NCBI GenBank assembly: GCA_946497695.1
Contig: CAMMLJ010000001.1
Coordinates: 1-64,000, forward strand
DNA from: an uncultured Clostridium sp.
GTDB lineage: Bacteria > Bacillota > Clostridia > TANB77 > CAG-508
Length of the DNA: 64,000 nucleotides
Direction: 5' to 3'
The first letter of the stretch is position 1, and each line of letters starts with the position of its first letter. Positions 43,437-51,067 of the stretch are shown here, piece after piece. Under the pieces are notes generated by a model, which was not told where the DNA came from, searched no databases, and saw nothing but the letters and a program-made list of their open reading frames with translations. The translations under genes and the position numbers were made by a program.

Positions 43437-45659
43437 GTGGAACTTTCGGGACAACTAACAGAAATAATATATCAAAATGAAGTTAATAGTTATTTAATTG
43501 GAATTTTAGAAAATGAAGAAGATTCAATAACAATAGTAGGATATATGCCTTTTTTAGTAGAAGGAGATTATATAAAGGTTATAGGAAATTTTGTTACTCA
43601 TAGGGAATATGGTAAACAATTTAAAGTAGAAACTTTCGAAAAAATAATGCCTAAAACTTTAGATTCATTAGAAAAATATTTATCAAATGGGACTATTAAA
43701 GGAATTGGTCCTGCAACAGCTAAAAAAATAGTAAAAACTTTTGGCGAAGATACAATTAATGTATTTAAATTTGAACCAGAAAAATTAACGCAAATAAAAG
43801 GAATTACTAAAGAAAAGGCAATAGAGATGGCACAATGCTTTGTGGAGAATTGGGAGCTTTGGCAAATTGTTGGGTATTTAGATAATTTTGGGATAAGTCC
43901 AGCAAATGCAAAAAATATCTATAAAAAATTAGGTCCACAAACAATTGATGAAATAGAATCAAATCCATATATATTAATAGATTTAGTAAAAGGTGTAGAT
44001 TTTGCAAAATTAGATAAATATGCATTAGAAAATGGATTTGAGATAAATAATTATAAGCGAATTAAATGTGGAATAAAATATAGTTTAGTAAAAATTACAT
44101 ATAATGGCCATTGTTGTACATTAGAAGCTAATTTAATAAAATATGTTAAAGATTTATTAAAAGTAGAAGATGAAGATATAGAACATTGCTTAATAGATTT
44201 AAATGTAAAAGAAGAAATTGTAATAGAAAAAAGAGAAGAGGAAACTTGGGTTTACAGTAAAGAACTATATGATGCAGAAGCAAATATTGCAAGTAAGTTG
44301 ATTTTATTAGATTCAGCTAGAAATATAAAAAAGATAGATGGCTTTAATAAGGAATTAGATAAAATAGAAAAAGCAAGTAATATAAGTCTTTCTGAAAAAC
44401 AAAAAGAGGCTATACAAGCCATAAATTCAAATAATGTAGTTATTATAACAGGTGGACCAGGTACAGGAAAAACTACTATTATAAAAAATGTTATAGATAT
44501 TTATAAATCACATGGCAAAAAAGTAGTTTTATGTGCTCCAACTGGACGAGCTGCTAAAAGAATGACAGAAATGACAGGAGAAGAAGCGAAAACACTACAT
44601 AGATTGTTAGAAATAGGTAAAATAGAAAAAGATAATGAATTTACTATAATGAACTATGAAGTAGCACCGATAGATGCAGATGTTATTATAGTTGATGAAG
44701 CATCAATGGTGGATATCTATTTAATGAATTATCTATTAAATGGAATTTACCAAGGAACAAAACTTATATTAGTAGGAGATACAGACCAATTGCCTTCTGT
44801 TGGACCAGGAAGTGTGCTAAAAGACATAATTAATTCTGAAAGAATAAAAACAATATTTTTAGATGAGATTTTTAGACAAGCTGCGCAAAGTAAAATAATT
44901 GTTAATTCACATAGGGTAAATGACGGGGAATATTTCTTAAATAAAGAAGAACAACAGGGATTAAAAGATGATTTCTTTTATATTAAAGAAAAAAGTCAAG
45001 ATATAATGTTAGAACAAGTAATTTCACTATGTAAAGGTCGATTAAAAAATTTTGGAGATTATGATTTTTTTGAAAATATACAAATTCTGTCACCAACTAA
45101 AAAGGGCTTATTAGGAACGAAAGAGCTTAATAAAAGACTACAGGAAGAATTAAATCCTTCAGATAACCAAAAGAAAGAAAAGAAAATTGGAGAGGTCATT
45201 TTTAGAGAAGGTGATAGAGTTATGCAGATTAAAAATAATTATGATATATATTGGCAAAAAGGAAATACATTAAGTTTAACTTATGAAGATGGAACAGGAA
45301 TATTTAATGGTGAACTAGGAAAAATAGAAAAAATAGACTTTTTAAATAAGCAAATAAAAATATTATTTGATGATGAAAAAGAAGCATGGTATGCTTTTTC
45401 TGATATGGATCAGATAGAACATGCTTATGCAATAACTGTGCATAAGGCACAGGGAAGTGAGTTTGATGTAGTAATAATGGTTGTTACACAATCATCTGCA
45501 ATGCTACTTACAAGAAATCTGTTATATACAGGTTTAACTAGAGCTAAAAAATTATTAATATTAATTGGAAATGACAATGTAGTAAAATTTATGATACAAA
45601 ATGCGGATACTAAAGTTCGTAATACAGGTCTAGAATATAAATTAAAAATGATATCTTAG
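43437..45659 (+). CDS. recD2: RecD2-type ATP-dependent DNA helicase
   Basis: 5'-3' superfamily 1B helicase of the RecBC-independent RecD2 class, implicated in repair and replication restart. An N-terminal OB region, helix-hairpin-helix repeats (KGIGPATAKKIVKTFGEDT, then FGISPANAKNIYKKLG) and a C-terminal helicase core with Walker A ITGGPGTGKTTIIKNV (about residues 338-353), Walker B VIIVDEASMVD, LILVGDTDQLPSVGPG and motif VI VHKAQGSEFDVVIMVV with LYTGLTRAKKLLILIG. The 740 residues are normal. The start is GTG with AGAGG upstream. comF follows after 31 bp. Confidence 0.95.
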   Translation: MELSGQLTEIIYQNEVNSYLIGILENEEDSITIVGYMPFLVEGDYIKVIGNFVTHREYGKQFKVETFEKIMPKTLDSLEKYLSNGTIKGIGPATAKKIVKTFGEDTINVFKFEPEKLTQIKGITKEKAIEMAQCFVENWELWQIVGYLDNFGISPANAKNIYKKLGPQTIDEIESNPYILIDLVKGVDFAKLDKYALENGFEINNYKRIKCGIKYSLVKITYNGHCCTLEANLIKYVKDLLKVEDEDIEHCLIDLNVKEEIVIEKREEETWVYSKELYDAEANIASKLILLDSARNIKKIDGFNKELDKIEKASNISLSEKQKEAIQAINSNNVVIITGGPGTGKTTIIKNVIDIYKSHGKKVVLCAPTGRAAKRMTEMTGEEAKTLHRLLEIGKIEKDNEFTIMNYEVAPIDADVIIVDEASMVDIYLMNYLLNGIYQGTKLILVGDTDQLPSVGPGSVLKDIINSERIKTIFLDEIFRQAAQSKIIVNSHRVNDGEYFLNKEEQQGLKDDFFYIKEKSQDIMLEQVISLCKGRLKNFGDYDFFENIQILSPTKKGLLGTKELNKRLQEELNPSDNQKKEKKIGEVIFREGDRVMQIKNNYDIYWQKGNTLSLTYEDGTGIFNGELGKIEKIDFLNKQIKILFDDEKEAWYAFSDMDQIEHAYAITVHKAQGSEFDVVIMVVTQSSAMLLTRNLLYTGLTRAKKLLILIGNDNVVKFMIQNADTKVRNTGLEYKLKMIS

Positions 45660-45690
45660 AACTATAATTGGGGGCTAAATAAGGAGGAAT

Positions 45691-46350
45691 ATGAATCTTA
45701 TTGATATAGCTCTCAATTTATTTTTTCCACAAACTTGTTGTATATGTGAGAAAATTTGCAATGAAGTAATATGTTGCCGATGCAAAAAGAAGTTAGAAAA
45801 AATAGTATTTCCACATAGAAAATGTTTCCTAGAGATATCAGGAATATATTATGATGAACATATGCATATTTTTAAATATGATGGAATAATAAAACAAAAA
45901 ATTAGGCAATATAAATTTAAAGATAAAGCATATTTATATAAATTATTTGCAGAAATAATTTATTCAAATAAAAAAGTTATTGAATATATAAAAAGTTATG
46001 ACTATATAATTCCTATTCCATTACATAAATATAGATATAGAGAAAGAGGATATAATCAAGCATATTTAATATTAAAAGAACTAAAAAATAGAGATAATAA
46101 AATAACAATCAAAATAAATATTTTACAAAAAGAAAAGAATATTAAACCACAGAGTACTTTAAATAAGGTAGATAGAAAAGATAATATTAGAAATGCATAT
46201 AGTGTAATAAACAGCATAGAAGTAAAAAATAAGAAAATACTATTATTTGATGATGTGTTTACAACAGGCAGTACCACAAATGAATGTAGTAGGATACTTA
46301 AAGAAAATGGTGCTAAAAAGATTGGAGTATTAACAATTGCAAAGGATTAA
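45691..46350 (+). CDS. comF: ComF-family phosphoribosyltransferase-like protein
   Basis: Homologue of the competence protein ComFC, which works with the ComFA translocase in DNA uptake. An N-terminal zinc-finger-like region (CCICEKICNEVICCRCKKKL) precedes a type I PRTase fold with YIIPIPLHKYRYRERGYNQA and the PRPP loop ILLFDDVFTTGSTTNE. The 219 residues are normal. AAGGAGG precedes the ATG. comFA is not in the window, so natural competence is not implied. Confidence 0.9.
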   Translation: MNLIDIALNLFFPQTCCICEKICNEVICCRCKKKLEKIVFPHRKCFLEISGIYYDEHMHIFKYDGIIKQKIRQYKFKDKAYLYKLFAEIIYSNKKVIEYIKSYDYIIPIPLHKYRYRERGYNQAYLILKELKNRDNKITIKINILQKEKNIKPQSTLNKVDRKDNIRNAYSVINSIEVKNKKILLFDDVFTTGSTTNECSRILKENGAKKIGVLTIAKD

Positions 46351-46355
46351 AAAAT

Positions 46356-46384
46356 AAGCATCTAACTAAGAATGCTAGATGCTT
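46356..46384. terminator. Bidirectional terminator between comF and spoVT
   Basis: Stem AAGCATCTA / TAGATGCTT around 11 nt, flanked by A-rich and T-rich tracts, between convergent genes. Confidence 0.72.
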
Positions 46385-46389
46385 TAAAC

Positions 46390-46945
46390 TTATATTTCCA
46401 TTTGACTTCCTAAAAAGCTAGCAGCAGATTGAGCTACTTTTGCTTCTACATCAGTCATTTTCGTAGAAGGTTCTTTAGAAAGTAAAATAACAGTTCCAAT
46501 AGAATCGCCATTAGAAATAATTGGATATACAATTTGTGAATTATATATTTTATCTTTTTTATCATTTTTTACAATAGGAACAGATAAATTGTTATTTTTA
46601 TCACTTTTATAGACTTCTTTATCTTCCATAATTTGTTCAATTTCTTTGCTTAAATTTTGTTCTAAGTAATCTTTTTTTGAACCGCCAGCAACCGCAATTA
46701 CAGTATCTTTATCTGTTATGCAAGCAATATGCCCTGTTGTTTTTGCTAAAGTTTCGGCATAACCTAAAGCAAATTCAGACAATTCACCGATAGGAGAATA
46801 TTTTTTTAATATAACTTCTCCTTCTTTATCTGTAAAAATTTCTAAAGGGTCACCGTTCTTTTATTCTTAAAGTTTTTCTTATTTCTTTTGGAATAACAAC
46901 TCTACCTAGATCATCAATTCTTCTTACTACTCCAGTTGCTTTCAT
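46390..46945 (-). pseudogene. spoVT: Stage V sporulation protein T, frameshifted
   Basis: SpoVT is an AbrB-type transcription factor that shapes forespore sigma-G gene expression. From ATG 46945 (AAGGAGG upstream) the AbrB domain reads GVVRRIDDLGRVVIPKEIRK with TLRIKE, then meets CGG TGA. Removing one base (G at 46855 on the plus strand) restores GDPLEIFTDKEGEVILKKYS and the whole C-terminal GAF domain (AKTTGHIACITDKDTVIAVA to FLGSQMEI), giving a normal-length SpoVT. This is a single-base insertion in a long conserved gene: recent inactivation, a sequence error or, less likely, programmed frameshifting. Confidence 0.88.
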
Positions 46946-47031
46946 AATTTTCCTCCTTTTAATCTTGTCTAAAATTAGTATTTCTAGAAAAAATTAAATT
47001 ATACGTTAAAAAGATAAAAATATGATAAATC

Positions 47032-47060
47032 TTGCAATTTATAGCATAATATAATATAAT
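47032..47060 (+). promoter_or_regulatory. alaS promoter
   Basis: TTGCAA at 47032-47037 and TATAAT at 47055-47060 with 17-bp spacing. The leader has no T-box core. Confidence 0.55.
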
Positions 47061-47132
47061 CTAAATGCGTAAAATCTAAATTATTGTAGGATTTTTTTAT
47101 AATACGTGTGACAATTGAGAGGGAGAATGAAA

Positions 47133-48884
47133 ATGAAGGCAATAGAAATAAGAAATAAATTTTTAAAATTTTTTGAAGAACATGATCATAAAATAATACC
47201 AAGTGCGCCATTAATACCAATTAATGATCCATCTGTTTTGTTTACAACAGCTGGAATGCAACCATTGGTACCATATCTATTAGGAGAAAAACATCCAGAA
47301 GGTAACAAATTAACAGATTATCAAAAATGTTTAAGAACAAATGATATAGATGAAGTCGGAGATAACAGACACTTAACATATTTTGAAATGTTAGGTAACT
47401 GGTCATTAGGTGCATATTTTAAAGAAGAAGCAATAAAAATGAGTTTTGAATTTTTAACAAAAGTATTAAATATACCAGTAGAAAAATTATCTGTTACTTG
47501 TTTTGCAGGAAATGAGGATGCTCCAAAAGACGAAGAGGCTGCGAAATATTGGGAAGAAGCAGGAATACCAAAAGAAAGAATATACTTCTTAAAGGAAAAT
47601 TGGTGGATTGCAGGCGAAGAAGGACCTTGTGGACCAGACACAGAAATGTTTTATGATACAGGAAAACCAAAATGTTCAGAAGGATGTAACCCAGATTGTG
47701 ATTGCGGTAAATATGTAGAAATATGGAATAATGTATTTATGAAATATTTTAAGCATAAAGATGGTAAATTAACAGAATTAAAACAACATAATGTAGATAC
47801 AGGTCTTGGATTAGAAAGAATGACAATGTTATTGCAAGGAAAACAAACACCATTCGAAACAGAACTATTTGCTCCAGTAATGGACAAGTTAGAAGAGCTA
47901 CAAAAAGTAGACAATATTAATAGTAGAAGAATAGTTGCAGAACATTTAAGAGCATCTATGATGATAATTGCAGATGGCGGAAGACCAAGTAATATAGATA
48001 GAGGATACATTTTAAGAAGATTAATTAGAAGAATGATAAGACATTTAAATAAATTGCAAATAGACTTATCAGAAACAGAAAACTTAATAAGTTTAAATAT
48101 CGAAACATTAAAAGAAATGTACCCAGATTTAGTTACAAATAAAGAAATAATTAAACAAGTTATACTAGAAGAACAGAGTAAATTCGTCAAAACTCTAGAA
48201 CATGGAGAAAGAGAATTTATAAAAGCTACTAATAAGGCAAAAGAACAAGGAAAAGATATCATAGATTCTGAAACTGTATTTAGATTATATGACACTTATG
48301 GTTTCCCACCAGAAGTAACAGAAGAATTAGCAAAAGAAAATAATATAAAAGTAGATATGGAAGGATTTAACAAACTATTTAAAGAACACCAAGAAAAATC
48401 AAGACAAGGTAGTGAACAAAAATTTAAAGGTGGTTTAGCAGAACAAAATGAGCAAACTATAGCTTACCATACAGCAACACATTTATTACATGAAGCATTA
48501 AGAGAAGTATTGGGAGAGCATGTAAAACAAAGTGGTTCAAACATTACAACAGAAAGATTAAGATTTGACTTTACACATCCTCAAAAAATGACTAAAGAAG
48601 AAATACAAAAAGTAGAGGATTTAGTAAATGAAAAAATAAAAGAGGATTTACCAGTAACATGTGAAGAAATGAGTTATGAAGATGCTAAAAAATCAGGAGC
48701 AATAGGATTATTTACAAGCAAATATGGAGATAGAGTAAAAGTTTATACTATAGGAGATTTTAGTAAAGAAATCTGTGGAGGTCCTCATGTAAAACATACA
48801 GGAGAACTTGGTACATTTAAAATAAAAAAAGAAGAATCTAGTTCATCAGGAATTAGAAGAATAAAAGCAGTTTTAATAAAATAA
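47133..48884 (+). CDS. alaS: Compact alanyl-tRNA synthetase lacking the C-Ala domain
   Basis: Charges tRNA-Ala. The catalytic core is complete: IRNKFLKFFEEHDHKIIPSA, LFTTAGMQPLVPYLLGEKHP, class II motif 2 region and DTGLGLERMTMLLQG. Editing-domain zinc motifs HTATH (446-450) and CGGPH (548-552) are intact. However, YDTYGFP (386-392) is followed by HTATH after only about 54 residues, so the beta-barrel part of the editing domain is missing, and the protein stops about 30 residues after CGGPH without the long C-Ala region. Total 583 residues against about 850-880 in typical bacteria. ATG 47133 has GGGAG seven bases upstream. Confidence 0.93.
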   Translation: MKAIEIRNKFLKFFEEHDHKIIPSAPLIPINDPSVLFTTAGMQPLVPYLLGEKHPEGNKLTDYQKCLRTNDIDEVGDNRHLTYFEMLGNWSLGAYFKEEAIKMSFEFLTKVLNIPVEKLSVTCFAGNEDAPKDEEAAKYWEEAGIPKERIYFLKENWWIAGEEGPCGPDTEMFYDTGKPKCSEGCNPDCDCGKYVEIWNNVFMKYFKHKDGKLTELKQHNVDTGLGLERMTMLLQGKQTPFETELFAPVMDKLEELQKVDNINSRRIVAEHLRASMMIIADGGRPSNIDRGYILRRLIRRMIRHLNKLQIDLSETENLISLNIETLKEMYPDLVTNKEIIKQVILEEQSKFVKTLEHGEREFIKATNKAKEQGKDIIDSETVFRLYDTYGFPPEVTEELAKENNIKVDMEGFNKLFKEHQEKSRQGSEQKFKGGLAEQNEQTIAYHTATHLLHEALREVLGEHVKQSGSNITTERLRFDFTHPQKMTKEEIQKVEDLVNEKIKEDLPVTCEEMSYEDAKKSGAIGLFTSKYGDRVKVYTIGDFSKEICGGPHVKHTGELGTFKIKKEESSSSGIRRIKAVLIK

Positions 48885-48892
48885 TTCAAAAA

Positions 48893-48966
48893 GGGATTCG
48901 GGGACGTTCCTTAAATCCCTACTTTATAAAGAATGAAAGGGAAAAAAGCACCGTCCCCAATTCCCT
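48893..48966. repeat. Interspersed palindromic repeat, locus 7 (opposed, divergent second unit)
   Basis: A plus-oriented copy (48893-48919, GGGATTC/AAATCCC arms) begins 8 bp after alaS and a reverse, more divergent unit follows (48938-48966) with CACCGTCCCCAATTCCC. The HIT gene's GGAGG lies just beyond. Confidence 0.82.
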
Positions 48967-48980
48967 ATGGAGGTAATAAA

Positions 48981-49325
48981 ATGGAAGATTGTTTATTTTG
49001 TAAAATAGTAAAAGGAGAGGTACCATCTACAAAAGTATATGAAGATGAGGAAATATTAGCATTTAAAGATATTAATCCAATGGCACCAGTTCATATTTTA
49101 GTAATTCCAAAAAAACATTATAATGATATAAGTGAAATAACAGAAGCTGATGCAAATATTATTGCTAAAATACATCTAGTAATAAATAAAATTGCAAAAG
49201 AGCAAGGTATTGCAGAAACAGGTTATAGAATTATAAATAATTGCAAAGAAGATGGAGGACAAGAGGTAAAACATTTACATTTTCACTTAATAGGTGGTAA
49301 AAAATTAGGAACAAAAATGTGTTAA
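48981..49325 (+). CDS. HIT-family nucleotide-binding protein (HinT-like)
   Basis: Histidine-triad hydrolase acting on nucleoside phosphoramidates or dinucleotides. MEDCLFCKIVKGEVPSTKVY at the N-terminus with the CxxC pair, FKDINPMAPVHILVIPKKHY in the middle and the histidine triad HLHFHLIGG at the end; 114 residues, normal for HinT. GGAGG precedes the ATG at 48981; a longer reading frame running back through the repeat has no start signal and is rejected. Confidence 0.93.
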   Translation: MEDCLFCKIVKGEVPSTKVYEDEEILAFKDINPMAPVHILVIPKKHYNDISEITEADANIIAKIHLVINKIAKEQGIAETGYRIINNCKEDGGQEVKHLHFHLIGGKKLGTKMC

Positions 49326-49413
49326 AAACAAAAGAAAAAATTTACATAAAGTATATGAAAACAATTTAAAATATGTTATAATATACTTTAGAGAAGTAAT
49401 TGGAGGTAAAATT

Positions 49414-50082
49414 ATGTTTGTTGATAGTAAATATAGTAAAGTATTAACTGTTTTATTAATTATTGTAATAATTGGAATTGTTGGCTTATTAGCATTTTTA
49501 GGATATAGTATGTACACGAAATATTTCTTAGATGCAGATACACAAGCTTTTATGGATGAATATACTAATTCATTAGGAATACAACCATTAGAAGGAAATA
49601 ATATTACTGGAGACTTTAATTCTTTATTGGATGTTAATGCAGTTACAAACGCAAGCGGAGATGGTGCTCAAGAAACAAAAAAATTTAAAGGATTTGATGT
49701 TGTAGGTGCAATAGAAATACCAAAAACTAATGTAGATCTTCCAATATTAAAACAAATGGGTACAAGAGCAATGAACACAGCCGTAGTAATGCAATATGGA
49801 CCAGGACCAAACCAAGTTGGAAACACAGTAATTGCAGGACATAATTACAGAAACGGACAATTTTTTTCAAATAATTATAAATTAGAAAATGGAGATACAA
49901 TTTATATTACAGATAATTCTGGAACAAGATTAAGATATGAAGTATATAATAAATATGAAACAACTCCAGAAGATGCAGATTATATGCAAAGGGATACTGG
50001 AGGAAAACCAGAAATATCTTTAACAACTTGTACAGATGATAGTAAAGCAAGAATTATAATTTGGGCAAGACTTGCAGAATAA
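49414..50082 (+). CDS. Sortase (first of a tandem pair)
   Basis: Membrane-anchored transpeptidase. An N-terminal transmembrane helix (about residues 9-33) is followed by a spacer and the sortase barrel: GAIEIPKTNVDLPIL, the catalytic His in VIAGHNYRNGQFF, catalytic Cys in ISLTTCTDDSKA and the conserved Arg in RIIIWAR. At 222 residues it resembles class D/E-like clostridial enzymes; class cannot be fixed by eye. GGAGG precedes the ATG. The next gene is a paralogue, separated by a palindromic repeat. Confidence 0.92.
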   Translation: MFVDSKYSKVLTVLLIIVIIGIVGLLAFLGYSMYTKYFLDADTQAFMDEYTNSLGIQPLEGNNITGDFNSLLDVNAVTNASGDGAQETKKFKGFDVVGAIEIPKTNVDLPILKQMGTRAMNTAVVMQYGPGPNQVGNTVIAGHNYRNGQFFSNNYKLENGDTIYITDNSGTRLRYEVYNKYETTPEDADYMQRDTGGKPEISLTTCTDDSKARIIIWARLAE

Positions 50083-50091
50083 TCTAAAAGA

Positions 50092-50119
50092 GGGATTTGG
50101 GGACGTTCCTTAAAATCCC
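50092..50119 (+). repeat. Interspersed palindromic repeat, locus 8
   Basis: GGGATTT/AAAATCCC arms around GGGGACGTTCCTT, 9 bp after the sortase stop, followed by TTTTTTGTC; works as a terminator between the two sortases. Confidence 0.85.
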
Positions 50120-50180
50120 TTTTTTGTCATTGTATGTAAAGTTTTATATAAATTTTAAAACTAATTAATAGGAGGTATAA

Positions 50181-50867
50181 ATGGCTACCGCAGAAGAGGC
50201 TTATAAAAAGGTTTTAAATATATTTTTTATAATTTTACTAATAATATTACTATGTATAGCAGGATATGTAGCCTATAGATTTATTTCTGCTAAAATCATA
50301 AATGATGATTCTGATGAATATATAGCAGAATTTACAAATGAAATAGGAGATATAGATGGAAATATAATAAGTGATGAAACTTTAAGTGACTCAACAAATA
50401 GTAGTGAAACAACGACAAATAAAGCTGAAAAGGTAAAAACAGCAAGATCTTCATCAAGTAAAAAAAGTGTTGGCAAATATTATAATTATGATGTTTGTGG
50501 ATATATAAGGATTCCTAAAACAGGTATACAGTATCCAATAATAGCTACATTATCAAAACAAGCATTAGAAAAAGGTGTATGCGTAGAATATGGACCTGGA
50601 CCAAATGAACCTGGAAATACAGTAATTGCAGGACATAATTACTTAAATAGATTATTTTTCTCAAGAAATAAAAATTTAAATATAGGTGATAAAGTATATA
50701 TTACAGATTTATATGGAGTAACTGTAGAATATACGATATATAATAAATTCGAAACAACACCACAAGATACAGGTTACATATTTAGAGATACCGGTGGAGT
50801 ACCAGAAATAACACTAGCAACTTGTTCACGCAATAGTTCAGCAAGACTAATTTTGTATGCAAAATAA
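50181..50867 (+). CDS. Sortase (second of the pair)
   Basis: Paralogue of the preceding sortase. Transmembrane helix about residues 12-33, a longer Ser/Thr-rich spacer (STNSSETTTNKAEKVKTARS), then CGYIRIPKTGIQYPIIATLS, His in VIAGHNYLNRLFFS, Cys in ITLATCSRNSSA and Arg in RLILYAK. It shares the block EYGPGPNEPGNTVIAGHNY with its neighbour's QYGPGPNQVGNTVIAGHNY. AGGAGG precedes the ATG. No LPxTG-type substrate is encoded in the window, so what it anchors is unknown. Confidence 0.92.
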   Translation: MATAEEAYKKVLNIFFIILLIILLCIAGYVAYRFISAKIINDDSDEYIAEFTNEIGDIDGNIISDETLSDSTNSSETTTNKAEKVKTARSSSSKKSVGKYYNYDVCGYIRIPKTGIQYPIIATLSKQALEKGVCVEYGPGPNEPGNTVIAGHNYLNRLFFSRNKNLNIGDKVYITDLYGVTVEYTIYNKFETTPQDTGYIFRDTGGVPEITLATCSRNSSARLILYAK

Positions 50868-50877
50868 TAAAAAAACA

Positions 50878-50906
50878 TTGAAAAAATTTTTGTTAAGTGA
50901 TAAAAT
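50878..50906 (+). promoter_or_regulatory. Promoter of the riboswitch-ATPase unit
   Basis: TTGAAA at 50878-50883 and TAAAAT at 50901-50906 with 17-bp spacing, directly before the riboswitch aptamer. Confidence 0.6.
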
Positions 50907-50912
50907 ACAACT

Positions 50913-51037
50913 ACTTTTAAAAGGGAGTAGCTTGTGAACTACTAATCAACAGTCGCGAAATATTCTGGTTAGTAACCTAATTTAGGTAAGCAAGACTTTT
51001 AAAAAACACAAAAAGTTTTTTAAAGTCTTGCTTTTTG
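50913..51037 (+). promoter_or_regulatory. yybP-ykoY-type (manganese) riboswitch with expression platform
   Basis: The leader contains AAAGGGAGTAGC (50920-50931) and, about 60 bases on, GGTAAGCAAGACTTTT (50985-51000), the two conserved ends of the yybP-ykoY aptamer, with a variable middle holding two helices. The 3' end of the aptamer runs into a strong terminator: AGCAAGACTT (50989-50998) pairs with AAGTCTTGCT (51023-51032), then TTTTTGTG. The overlap between aptamer end and terminator stem is the usual on-switch design, metal binding sequestering the 5' terminator arm. The downstream P-type cation ATPase is a classic target. A covariance search would settle it. Confidence 0.82.
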
Positions 51038-51067
51038 TGTATAATACTAAAAAAGGAGAGATGAACA

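Noticed and set aside
46950..47132. T-box leader in front of alaS
   Set aside because: No TGGNACCGCG-like antiterminator box and no stem I features; only a promoter and a weak hairpin were found.
48933..48980. N-terminal extension of the HIT protein
   Set aside because: It is encoded by the repeat unit; MEDCLFCKI is the canonical start with its own ribosome-binding site.
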